From Nitrospira lenta (GTDB taxonomy: Bacteria > Nitrospirota > Nitrospiria > Nitrospirales > Nitrospiraceae), in assembly GCA_945906715.1 (NCBI GenBank), contig CAMDRK010000142.1:1-6705 (forward strand): DNA of 6,705 nucleotides, given 5' to 3'. The position numbers and the translations under genes were made by a program. Numbering within the stretch: the first letter of the stretch is position 1; every line of letters begins with the position of its first letter. The notes under the pieces are model-generated. The model saw only the letters and a program-made list of their open reading frames with translations. It was not told where the DNA came from and made no database searches. Below, piece after piece: positions 1-4,498 of the stretch.

Positions 1-73
1 TCCGGCCACGCGCCCACTGCTCCAGTTGTTGGCGTTCGGGCTCTGTGACCTGAAGGGAAGGGGCGATGCGCAT
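1..73 (-). CDS. IS630-family transposase, N-terminal 24 codons (runs off the left edge)
   Basis: Read on the minus strand, an ATG at 73-71 opens a frame that stays open to the window edge and encodes 24 residues including VTEPERQQLEQWARGR. This resembles the start of IS630-family transposases, which commonly open with a short basic lead followed by a Ser/Thr-x-x-Glu-Arg-x-x-Leu-Glu helix of the N-terminal HTH. The start is supported by AGGAGG (plus-strand 82-87) with 8 nt of spacing. The catalytic DDE domain would lie outside the window, so intactness cannot be judged. The gene is divergent from the LuxR-type gene; the outer end of the insertion sequence should fall somewhere in the roughly 95 bp between them, but only one end is visible so no terminal repeat can be defined. 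The family call rests on a short stretch and is moderate. Confidence 0.6.
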   Translation of the reverse strand, partial: MRIAPSLQVTEPERQQLEQWARGR

Positions 74-170
74 GGTCCGGTCCTCCTCTGAGTGAGGAGT
101 ATACACTTACGTTATAATAAGTAAAGCTATATATGGATCAGTACACTAGCGCCAAAGCTTCGGAGGGAAC
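74..170. promoter_or_regulatory. Divergent intergenic region between transposase and LuxR-type gene
   Basis: This AT-rich 97-bp gap must contain the 5' signals of both divergent genes and probably one end of the insertion sequence. A perfect TATAAT lies at 113-118 on the plus strand but has no convincing -35 box 16-18 nt upstream. An interrupted inverted repeat, ACTTA (105-109) and TAAGT (118-122), brackets it. The LuxR gene has GGAGGG at 162-167, unusually close to its ATG (3-4 nt). Which signals belong to the element and which to the resident gene cannot be decided from one end alone. Confidence 0.3.
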
Positions 171-866
171 ATGTCGGTCATCACGGCAGAAACCCCAGCT
201 AAGCCACTCAATGGCCAAAAGCAGTCAGCGTATCTGCAGCAGCAAAGCGCTACTGGCGTCATTCTCTTCAGTAGCACAGGCCAGCGGTTATTCATGAATA
301 CCGAAGCCCAGGCCTGTATCAGGAAACTACAACCCCTATCGACCAGAGAAAGCGGCGACTGCCTCATTCCCGAAGAGATCCATACCGTCGTCCGTGACCT
401 CATCAGTCGTTTGCTGCACTGCAGTCATCCCAAGGATTGCGAGTCCATCCAAGTGGAACGGCTCTGTTTTGCCAACGATCAGCGGCTCCTCCTTCGCGGG
501 TTCTGTATTCCCGATGAACCCCTCGCGAAAAACAGCAGATTCCTCGTCATCATGGAACAGCTGAGTCAGCAAACGCTCAAATACCCCGACGCCAATATGC
601 AGCAGCGCTATCACCTGACCGAACGAGAGCAAATGGTCATCATGTATCTCATGCTCGGCTTTACCAATAAAGAAATTGCGAACCGGATCCACTTAAGCGA
701 ATACACCGTCAAAGAGCATCTCAAACGAATCATGCACAAAACCCAAACCACGACCCGTACAGGCCTCTTGGCCCGTATGATTTTTCCGACACCCCAAGGT
801 GACGGCATGGGCATCCTTCCTGAATCGATAGTATTTCAACACCAAGTACCGCACATCGCACACTGA
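171..866 (+). CDS. LuxR-type (GerE HTH) transcriptional regulator with PAS-like N-terminal half
   Basis: This 231-aa protein is a probable cytoplasmic DNA-binding regulator. Residues about 147-204 form a typical LuxR/GerE helix-turn-helix: LTERE at 149-153, GFTNKEIA at 163-170, then LSEYTVKEHLKRI with the recognition-helix residues T179, V180, K181 and H183. Residues about 20-130 (for example ATGVILFSSTGQRLFMN at 27-43) read like a degenerate PAS-type sensor fold. No phosphoacceptor receiver domain is evident, so it is not a classic NarL-type response regulator, and no autoinducer-binding domain is recognisable. The tail after about residue 205 is variable and probably unstructured. The chosen ATG has GGAGGG at 162-167, with tight spacing; no better in-frame start is visible. 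It stands alone, flanked by an insertion sequence and a gene-free region, so its targets are unknown. The HTH call is strong and the sensor part is inference. Confidence 0.85.
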   Translation: MSVITAETPAKPLNGQKQSAYLQQQSATGVILFSSTGQRLFMNTEAQACIRKLQPLSTRESGDCLIPEEIHTVVRDLISRLLHCSHPKDCESIQVERLCFANDQRLLLRGFCIPDEPLAKNSRFLVIMEQLSQQTLKYPDANMQQRYHLTEREQMVIMYLMLGFTNKEIANRIHLSEYTVKEHLKRIMHKTQTTTRTGLLARMIFPTPQGDGMGILPESIVFQHQVPHIAH

Positions 867-868
867 AA

Positions 869-930
869 TTTGTTCATTTGGTCTGTTTCGTCTATTTGCT
901 TTGTTTAGTTTATCTTGTTGGTTAGGTTGA
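869..930. repeat. Degenerate 9-nt tandem repeat tract (TTTGGTCTG type)
   Basis: Starting three bases after the LuxR-type stop codon, the sequence can be divided into consecutive 9-mers. These are TTTGGTCTG (877-885), TTTCGTCTA, TTTGCTTTG, TTTAGTTTA, TCTTGTTGG and TTAGGTTGA (ending 930), with a shortened unit TTTGTTCA in front at 869. The rough consensus is TTTnGTyTr. The plus strand is almost free of A and C here, a strong local strand bias. The periodicity is seen directly; any function is unknown. Confidence 0.55.
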
Positions 931-943
931 ACCAGACGAACAG
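883..943. repeat. Long-range imperfect inverted repeat at the end of the 9-nt tract
   Basis: CTGTTTCGTCT (883-893) pairs with AGACGAACAG (934-943) with a single bulged T. Nested inside is TGGTT (919-923) against AACCA (930-934), so the transcript could fold into a stem with an inner hairpin. It lies 17 nt past the LuxR-type stop and could end that transcript, but no U-run follows, so it does not look like a standard intrinsic terminator. Confidence 0.4.
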
Positions 944-1174
944 CGCCAGCGCATCCCCGACGATCAGATCCATCCCCACCCTTCAGTGAGCCACGCTTCG
1001 CTTCACATTCGATTCCAACCAAATTCTGCGCCAGCTTGCTTCTCGGCCATCCAAGAACCAGAACTTGTGTTGAGATTGGATTGGTAAGTCCTGTGGTAGT
1101 GACACCATTCCCCATTCCATCTCAACCCAGACCGAGTTGAATCCCTGCGTGTGCTTGCACGGACCATTCATAGA

Positions 1175-1225
1175 TTGACAATCGTGCATATAATTCGTAC
1201 CATTATGTCACTCACCTAAGGGAGA
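1175..1225 (+). promoter_or_regulatory. Putative promoter and Shine-Dalgarno site of the Phd/PIN module
   Basis: TTGACA at 1175-1180 matches a sigma-70 -35 box. With a 17-nt spacer the -10 would be the weak TACCAT at 1198-1203. A perfect TATAAT at 1189-1194 is only 8 nt from TTGACA, so the two cannot work as a pair; TATAAT would need a poor -35 near 1166. TGACA (1176-1180) and TGTCA (1206-1210) form a short inverted repeat spanning the -10 region, as expected for an autoregulated TA operator. AAGGGAGA (1218-1225), 7 nt from the ATG, is a good ribosome binding site. Confidence 0.4.
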
Positions 1226-1232
1226 TCCGGCC

Positions 1233-1520
1233 ATGAAATTCATTACGGTGCGCGACTTGCGAGGGCGACCTACTGAGGTGTGGGCAAAACTGTCTCGCGA
1301 TAAGGAACTGGTGCTCACGTCAAACGGGAAACCGATCGCCATTCTTTCGGCTGTGTCTGAGGACACCCTGGAGAGCTCGCTGGTTGCCTTCAGACAGGCC
1401 AGAGCGATTACCGCTGTTGAAGCCATGCAGTCTCACTCCGTGGCGGTAGGAACCGACACGCTGTCTCTCGAAGAGATCAACACGGAAATTGCGGCGACTC
1501 GAAAAGCTCGGCGACGGTGA
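1233..1520 (+). CDS. Phd/YefM-family antitoxin of a PIN-toxin module
   Basis: This 95-aa protein is predicted to neutralise the downstream PIN ribonuclease and to repress its own operon. Its N-terminal half follows the Phd/YefM DNA-binding and dimerisation fold: an opening beta strand with the 'xVRDLR' motif (residues 5-10), a helix, then the conserved LVLTSNGKPIAIL hairpin (27-39). Residues from about 45 onward form a charged helical tail ending TRKARRR, expected to wrap the toxin and become ordered on binding. The ATG at 1233 has AAGGGAGA 7 nt upstream. The stop codon overlaps the GTG of the PIN gene by 4 nt (GTGA), giving translational coupling. Family assignment is from motif recognition; the exact partner specificity is inferred from the overlap. 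Confidence 0.87.
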   Translation: MKFITVRDLRGRPTEVWAKLSRDKELVLTSNGKPIAILSAVSEDTLESSLVAFRQARAITAVEAMQSHSVAVGTDTLSLEEINTEIAATRKARRR

Positions 1521-1927
1521 GAGTCGGCATAGACACGAATGTCCTCGTCGCAGGCCTGCTGTCCCCCTTCGGACGACCCGGCGAAGTGGTCCGTATGATC
1601 GCTGCCGGGAGCTTGTCCCTCCTCTATGACGCCCGAATCATGGCGGAGTATATCCAGGCTCTGAAGCGTCCGAAGTTTTCCTTTAGCCCGGAGCACATTG
1701 AGGCGTTGCTGGATCATGTGAAAACCGTAGGCGTCATTGTCGCGTCTGATCCCTTATCCATTCGTCTGCCGGACGAGGAGGATGAAGCGTTCCTCGAAGT
1801 CGCTCTGGCCAGGCGGGCCGAATGTCTCATTACCGGTAACTTGAAACACTATCCGTCGGCGGCAAGACAAGGCATTCGGGTTCTTTCGCCCGCAGAGTTT
1901 CTGGATTTCTACCGACAGCGCGCATAG
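1517..1927 (+). CDS. PIN-domain toxin ribonuclease (COG1569-like)
   Basis: This 136-aa protein is a probable metal-dependent ribonuclease toxin of the PIN family. The acidic site is visible: D6 in GIDTNVL (4-10), E44 in the MAEYIQAL helix (42-49), and the cluster PDEEDEAFLEVA (85-96) in which D89 is the likely third carboxylate. The fourth motif reads LITGNLKHYP (104-113), where the usual TGD aspartate is Asn (N108); as I recall this TGN variant is common in the COG1569 PIN subfamily, so it need not mean inactivity. The start is GTG at 1517, overlapping the antitoxin stop by 4 nt. Length is normal and no frameshift is seen. An orphan copy of the lipoprotein gene end begins only 13 nt past its stop codon. 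Confidence 0.88.
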   Translation: MRVGIDTNVLVAGLLSPFGRPGEVVRMIAAGSLSLLYDARIMAEYIQALKRPKFSFSPEHIEALLDHVKTVGVIVASDPLSIRLPDEEDEAFLEVALARRAECLITGNLKHYPSAARQGIRVLSPAEFLDFYRQRA

Positions 1928-1940
1928 ACAAAGACTCGTC

Positions 1941-2138
1941 CCTCAACCTCAGCCTTCCCTATCACCGCGCCGAACTTGGCGCGCGAGCCTCTCCTCCACC
2001 CCGCGCACGAACGATTCTGCGGCCTGGGAATCTGAGCGTGCCGCTGGCTGACCTGATTGAGCCAGTTCGGAGGCGATCGCGTCACGCATCTGCTCTTGCT
2101 GAGACCTCACTTGCTTCCAGCCTTTGCGCTCGATGCAG
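1941..2138 (-). repeat. Repeat copy A: orphan, frameshifted 3' end of the lipoprotein gene
   Basis: This sequence aligns with 4033-4234, the last third of the intact lipoprotein gene plus about 15 nt beyond its stop. Minus-strand translation recovers CIERKGWKQVRSQQEQ and later SDSQAAESFVRGVEERLAR, so it is clearly a gene piece. Compared with the intact copy it lacks 6 nt in the EQ-repeat region, lacks 4 nt near the C-terminus (a frameshift), carries 6 extra nt just beyond the stop, and has roughly 18 substitutions counted by eye. It is the most diverged of the three copies. Homology ends abruptly at CGATGCAG (2131-2138), followed within about 22 bp by the MtnA-like fragment. Confidence 0.85.
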
Positions 2139-2160
2139 ATGCATTCCGATATTCATAATC

Positions 2161-2232
2161 GTTAGAAAGCGGCAACCGGCTTTGGTCGAGCAGCCGTACT
2201 GCGCCGTCTTTCCATTCAACGGTGGGATCCAT
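2161..2232 (-). pseudogene. mtnA: 5' fragment of mtnA (S-methyl-5-thioribose-1-phosphate isomerase)
   Basis: On the minus strand an ATG at 2232-2230 opens a frame encoding PTVEWKDGAVRLLDQSRLP. This closely fits the conserved start of MtnA isomerases of the methionine salvage pathway ('TIEW...L.DQ.RLP'). An upstream AAGGATGAG resembles the native ribosome binding site, so the fragment seems to include the original start. Similarity stops after about codon 24; the frame continues for 17 unrelated codons into repeat copy A and ends at a TGA. It lacks everything else of a protein normally around 340-360 aa and cannot be functional. The -35 box of the MazEF promoter touches its start codon. Confidence 0.7.
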
Positions 2233-2286
2233 TTGACTCATCCTTCAGGTCTCGCGTAGTATCTACACCGTAGATACTCAGGGAGG
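2233..2286 (+). promoter_or_regulatory. mazEF promoter, palindromic operator and ribosome binding site
   Basis: TTGACT (2233-2238) and TAGTAT (2257-2262) are separated by 18 nt and form a plausible sigma-70 promoter. A perfect palindrome, AGTATCTAC (2258-2266), 3-nt spacer, GTAGATACT (2270-2278), overlaps the -10 box and is placed where the AbrB-type antitoxin or its complex would bind to repress transcription. GGGAGG (2281-2286) lies 8 nt before the MazE ATG. The palindrome is seen directly; operator function is inferred from known MazE autoregulation. Confidence 0.65.
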
Positions 2287-2294
2287 TCTTGACA

Positions 2295-2537
2295 ATGAAA
2301 ACGACCGCTCAGAAATGGGGCAACAGCCTGGCCGTCAGAGTTCCAAAGGGCATCGCGCAACAGGCGGGCCTCAAAGTCAACGATGATTTGGACATTGAAG
2401 TCAAGAAGGGGGCGCTTATCCTGAAACCCCACCTCCGGCGCGTGTATAGGCTGGAGGACTTACTCAAACGTATGACCCCTCAGAATGTCCATAACGAAAT
2501 CGAGTTCGGCTGCCCAGTCGGTCATGAGGCCCTCTGA
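2295..2537 (+). CDS. mazE: MazE-family antitoxin (AbrB/SpoVT fold)
   Basis: This 80-aa antitoxin is expected to bind and inhibit the downstream MazF and to repress the operon. The N-terminus has the hallmark MazE/AbrB swapped-hairpin sequence KWGNSLAVRVPKGI (7-20), followed by LKVNDDLDIEVKKGALILKP (26-45), which completes the DNA-binding dimer. Residues 46-80 are the toxin-wrapping tail; LEDLLKRM (54-61) is the helix typical of MazE homologues. ATG at 2295 is preferred over the in-frame TTG two codons earlier because GGGAGG at 2281-2286 has ideal 8-nt spacing to it. The stop (TGA) shares one base with the MazF ATG, giving coupling. Confidence 0.92.
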   Translation: MKTTAQKWGNSLAVRVPKGIAQQAGLKVNDDLDIEVKKGALILKPHLRRVYRLEDLLKRMTPQNVHNEIEFGCPVGHEAL

Positions 2538-2875
2538 TGGCAGGCCGCAGATATGTCCCTGACCGCGGAGATGTCGTCTGGCTCCACTTCACCCCTCAAG
2601 CCGGACATGAACAAGCGGGGCATCGCCCATCCCTTGTCCTCTCGCCGGCAAGTTATAATCGGCGGAGCGGATTGATGCTCTGCTGCCCGATCACCAGTCG
2701 TGTGAAGGGCTATCCGTTTGAAGTGGCATTGGGAGAGGGACAGGAACTGGCAGGAGTTATCCTCGCCGACCAGGTCAAGAGTCTTGACTGGAAGGCCAGG
2801 CAGGCCAGCAAGAAAGGGAGAGCCTCCTCCCAGGTGATGACAGAGACCTTGAGCAAATTGCAGACACTTCTCTGA
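2537..2875 (+). CDS. mazF: MazF-family endoribonuclease toxin (MazF/PemK)
   Basis: This 112-aa toxin is a probable sequence-specific, ribosome-independent mRNA interferase. It follows E. coli MazF closely along its length: RYVPDRGDVVWL (5-16), EQAGHRPSLVLSP (25-37) containing the catalytic Arg equivalent (R30), CPITS with the catalytic Thr equivalent (T53), KGYPFEV (57-63), and LADQVKSLDWKAR (76-88), the conserved beta-strand/helix C-terminal part. No truncation or missing catalytic residue is seen, so it is likely active if expressed. The start overlaps the MazE stop by one base. Downstream lie about 215 bp with two small hairpins before repeat copy B. Confidence 0.94.
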   Translation: MAGRRYVPDRGDVVWLHFTPQAGHEQAGHRPSLVLSPASYNRRSGLMLCCPITSRVKGYPFEVALGEGQELAGVILADQVKSLDWKARQASKKGRASSQVMTETLSKLQTLL

Positions 2876-2921
2876 TCGGACTATCCCGTCGCGTCCCCAT
2901 CGCTTCTCCTTCGATTCACAA

Positions 2922-2949
2922 TTACCTTACGGTAAATCCCGCCGCGGGA
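2922..2949. other. Pair of small hairpins downstream of mazF
   Basis: TTACC (2922-2926) and GGTAA (2931-2935) form a 5-bp stem with a TTAC loop. TCCCGC (2937-2942) and GCGGGA (2944-2949) form an adjacent 6-bp palindrome with a single central base. They lie about 46 nt past the mazF stop and might end its transcript, but no U-tract follows, so I do not call an intrinsic terminator. Nothing else recognisable lies in 2950-3091. A fragment of one plus-strand frame (about 3020-3090) has a protein-like composition, but it has no start and I do not recognise it. Confidence 0.35.
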
Positions 2950-3091
2950 ATTAGCCCACAGGAGGAGCAGAGAGTCGGCCATAAAGAAGACCAGTGGAGG
3001 TGTCGGTCCAGGAATAAGCACCCAAACGCAAGACTGAGGTCAAGATTGCGGATCCTGACTCTGAGAAACACTTCAGGGTGGTAGCAGTCAG

Positions 3092-3231
3092 TTGGCCTCA
3101 ACCTCAGCCTTCCCTATCACCGCGCCGAACTTGGCACGCGCGCGAGTCTCTCCTCGACCCCGCGCACAAACGCTTCTGCGGCCTTGGAATCTGAGCGTGG
3201 CGCCGGCTGACCTGTTTGAGCCAATTCGGAT
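3092..3231 (-). repeat. Repeat copy B: orphan 3' end of the lipoprotein gene
   Basis: This aligns to 4029-4162, that is from about 20 nt beyond the lipoprotein stop codon to about 115 nt inside the gene. By eye there are six substitutions and one 6-nt gap over about 140 bp, so it is much closer to the intact copy than copy A is. The minus-strand reading frame and stop codon of the gene end are preserved. The left border, TTGGCCTCAACC (3092-3103), is identical to that at 4029-4040; the right border, after CCAATTCGGAT, falls at a different point in the gene from the right border of copy A. It shares with copy A an extra 6 nt just beyond the stop that the intact copy lacks. Confidence 0.88.
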
Positions 3232-3287
3232 CCGGCTTTTCTCGCGAATCTCGCGCGAAGAGAGCGATACACTTCACGCTGATACGA

Positions 3288-3326
3288 TTGATATCCACCA
3301 AACAGCTATGGTAACATAATAGTTAC
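3288..3326 (+). promoter_or_regulatory. Putative promoter and operator of the HigB/HigA-like module
   Basis: TTGATA (3288-3293) and TAACAT (3312-3317), with an 18-nt spacer, are a plausible promoter. GTAAC (3311-3315) and GTTAC (3322-3326) form an inverted repeat across the -10 and likely start point, a sensible operator position for the XRE-type antitoxin. If transcription starts near 3323, the leader before the toxin ATG (3334) is only about 10 nt. No Shine-Dalgarno motif is visible in it, so the toxin may be translated from a near-leaderless message. Confidence 0.4.
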
Positions 3327-3333
3327 TACGGCT

Positions 3334-3672
3334 ATGTCGGAAATACAAGTACTCGAATATCTCGACCCGCACGCTCGTTCGCCCTTCGCTGCATGGTTCG
3401 AGGGGCTCAATGCCGTCGCCTCGGCAAAGGTCGTGGCGGCACTCTATCAATTGGCTGCCGGTAACTGGTCCAACGTGAGAGGCGTTGGGACTGGGGTGTT
3501 CGAACGGAAGATCGATGCCGGACCAGGGTACCGGATCTATTTCGGCAAAGACGGTGATCGCCTCGTGATCCTCCTGGGCGGCAGTACGAAACAACGCCAG
3601 CAACAAGCTATCGAGACGGCGAAAGAGCGCTGGGCAGACTACCGCCGTCGCAAGGGCAGCAAGAAAGCGTAA
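3334..3672 (+). CDS. RelE/HigB-superfamily toxin (addiction-module killer protein type)
   Basis: This 112-aa protein belongs to the RelE/ParE-like toxin fold, in the subgroup often annotated as 'addiction module killer protein' (phage Gp49-like, HigB-related). Motifs seen: an N-terminal strand and PFAAWFEGL helix (17-25), GNWSNVRGVGTGVFERKI (43-60), GPGYRIYFGKDGDRLVILLGG (63-83) with conserved R67 and Y69, and TKQRQQQAIETAKERWADY (85-103). Members usually cleave mRNA on the ribosome. No Shine-Dalgarno is evident before the ATG, unlike all neighbouring TA genes. Toxin-first order followed by an HTH antitoxin is typical of HigBA-type modules. The spacing to the antitoxin gene is 17 nt. The fold call is firm; the precise subfamily name is less so. 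Confidence 0.88.
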   Translation: MSEIQVLEYLDPHARSPFAAWFEGLNAVASAKVVAALYQLAAGNWSNVRGVGTGVFERKIDAGPGYRIYFGKDGDRLVILLGGSTKQRQQQAIETAKERWADYRRRKGSKKA

Positions 3673-3689
3673 GGCAGAACGGAGGCTCT

Positions 3690-4010
3690 ATGGCACTCAC
3701 ACGGGAATTCAAGCATACGGTGGCGGCACGCGTGCAACGCGACCCGCGATTTCGAGAGGCGCTCTTCACGGAAGCACTCAATGCCTATTTCGCGGGGGAT
3801 ACCACAGTGGGGAAGGCGATCCTGCGAGATCTCGTCAACGCCACGGTCGGGTTTGAAGAATTAGCCATGACGCTCAAGAAGCCGAGCAAAAGCTTGCATC
3901 GGATGTTGGCTCCGCGCGGCAACCCAAGCACGGAAAACTTCTTTGGTATCGTGAGCGCCCTTCAGAAGAAAGCCCACGTGAAACTGCGCGTGACCGCGAA
4001 AGCCAGCTGA
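3690..4010 (+). CDS. HigA-like XRE-type antitoxin / DNA-binding partner
   Basis: This 106-aa protein is the probable antitoxin and autorepressor of the upstream RelE/HigB-like toxin. The first 50 residues (TREFKHTVAARVQRDPRFREAL at 4-25, then LRDLVNATVGF at 45-55) are characteristic of the antitoxin partner of Gp49-like toxins. A helix-turn-helix of the XRE/Cro type follows at about 53-77: VGFEELAMTLKKPSKSLHRML, then APRGNPSTENFF. GGAGG at 3681-3685 supports the ATG at 3690 (spacing 4 nt). The gene ends 18 nt before repeat copy C and converges with the lipoprotein gene, with 37 bp between their stop codons. No degradation is apparent. Confidence 0.86.
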   Translation: MALTREFKHTVAARVQRDPRFREALFTEALNAYFAGDTTVGKAILRDLVNATVGFEELAMTLKKPSKSLHRMLAPRGNPSTENFFGIVSALQKKAHVKLRVTAKAS

Positions 4011-4028
4011 GTAGTACGCACCGGGGGC

Positions 4029-4234
4029 TTGGCCTCAACCTTTCCTATCACCGCGCCGAACTTGGCACGCGCGCGAGTCTCTCCTCGACCCCACGCACGA
4101 ACGATTCTGCGGCCTGGGAATCTGAGCGTGGCGCCGGCTGTCCTGTTTGAGCCAATTCGGATGCGATTGCTTCACGCATCTGCTCTTGCTCTTGCTGAGA
4201 TCTTACCTGCTTCCACCCCTTGCGTTCGATGCAG
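4029..4234 (-). repeat. Repeat copy C: the parent copy, 3' end of the intact lipoprotein gene
   Basis: This is the region shared with copies A (1941-2138) and B (3092-3231). It spans 19 bp beyond the lipoprotein stop codon and about 185 bp of its coding sequence. Since the gene continues intact upstream only here, this is the likely source or resident copy. All three copies sit immediately 3' of a plus-strand TA module in the same orientation. Confidence 0.87.
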
Positions 4235-4467
4235 CGGTTCGTGTCCTCGAACACCTGGCTCACATATTCCGGATGCGCCGTAGGATTTTGACGATAGGCA
4301 ATCGCGGCGGGACTCTTCTCCATCTCTATCGCACAGGCTTCACGATCCTCCAGGAGACTATTCTGGCTGCCGGCGTTGTCAAACATCGGCTCGCCGCAAC
4401 CGCTCAGCAATGCCATAGCGGCAAGGAGGAACCATCCCTGACGCTTCACCGGGATAGTTGATGCCAT
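4048..4467 (-). CDS. Small lipoprotein of unknown function (139 aa)
   Basis: The ATG at 4467-4465 gives a 139-aa protein with a clear type II signal peptide: KRQ, a hydrophobic run GWFLLAAMALL, and lipobox LSGC with the lipidated cysteine at 24. The frame is open 29 codons further upstream, but that would bury the signal peptide and overlap the preceding gene, so the internal Met is chosen even though its ribosome binding site is weak. The mature part is small, hydrophilic and helical. It has two further cysteines, C45 in REACAIEME and C79 in NRCIERKGW, that could form a disulfide; the 'RCIERKGW' ending of the core resembles small Nitrospira-type lipoproteins. An EQ-rich stretch (QQEQEQM) and an unstructured tail follow. 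It begins 31 nt downstream of the DsbA-like gene, suggesting one transcript. Function is not recognised. Confidence 0.75.
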   Translation of the reverse strand: MASTIPVKRQGWFLLAAMALLSGCGEPMFDNAGSQNSLLEDREACAIEMEKSPAAIAYRQNPTAHPEYVSQVFEDTNRCIERKGWKQVRSQQEQEQMREAIASELAQTGQPAPRSDSQAAESFVRGVEERLARVPSSAR

Positions 4468-4498
4468 AATCGTCGACTCGTTGTCATACCATTCGGAC

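Larger units (their letters stand above)
867..1232. other. Gene-free region after the LuxR-type gene
   Basis: About 365 bp contain no frame with convincing coding character. Open minus-strand frames over 693-1189 are low-complexity or read through the repeat tract and match no family I recognise. The left end (869-943) holds the 9-nt degenerate tract and inverted repeat described separately. From 945 to about 1160 I see nothing identifiable. The right end carries the likely control region of the Phd/PIN module. Confidence 0.6.
1928..2257. other. Gene-free spacer between the PIN and MazEF modules, made of gene remnants
   Basis: About 330 bp contain no intact gene. Nearly all of it is explained by two remnants read on the minus strand: repeat copy A (1941-2138, the degraded 3' end of the lipoprotein gene) and an MtnA N-terminal fragment (2161-2232). 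The rightmost 25 bp carry the MazEF promoter. A plus-strand frame at 2038-2259 has no ribosome binding site and is a shadow of these remnants. Confidence 0.7.

Noticed and set aside
693..1189. Minus-strand open frames in the region after the LuxR-type gene
   Set aside because: One runs through the 9-nt repeat tract and gives low-complexity sequence; neither has a convincing start or a family match.
1175..1194. TTGACA and TATAAT before the Phd gene as one promoter
   Set aside because: They are only 8 nt apart, far too close for a sigma-70 promoter, although each hexamer is perfect.
2922..2949. Intrinsic terminator after mazF
   Set aside because: Two short stems are present but there is no U-run on either side, so I list them only as hairpins.
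1928..4040. Integron gene cassettes with attC sites
   Set aside because: CCTCAAC at the repeat border only loosely resembles the attC R' box, no matching GTTRRRY partner lies at cassette-like distance, and no integron integrase is in the window.
1941..4234. Three spaced repeats as a CRISPR-like or direct-repeat array
   Set aside because: The copies are 140-200 bp, about 1 kb apart, diverged, and two of them are clearly pieces of the gene end of the third. There are no short regular spacers.
4147..4461. Plus-strand open frames across the lipoprotein and DsbA-like genes
   Set aside because: They are antisense shadows of well-supported minus-strand genes with signal peptides and conserved motifs, and have no ribosome binding sites.
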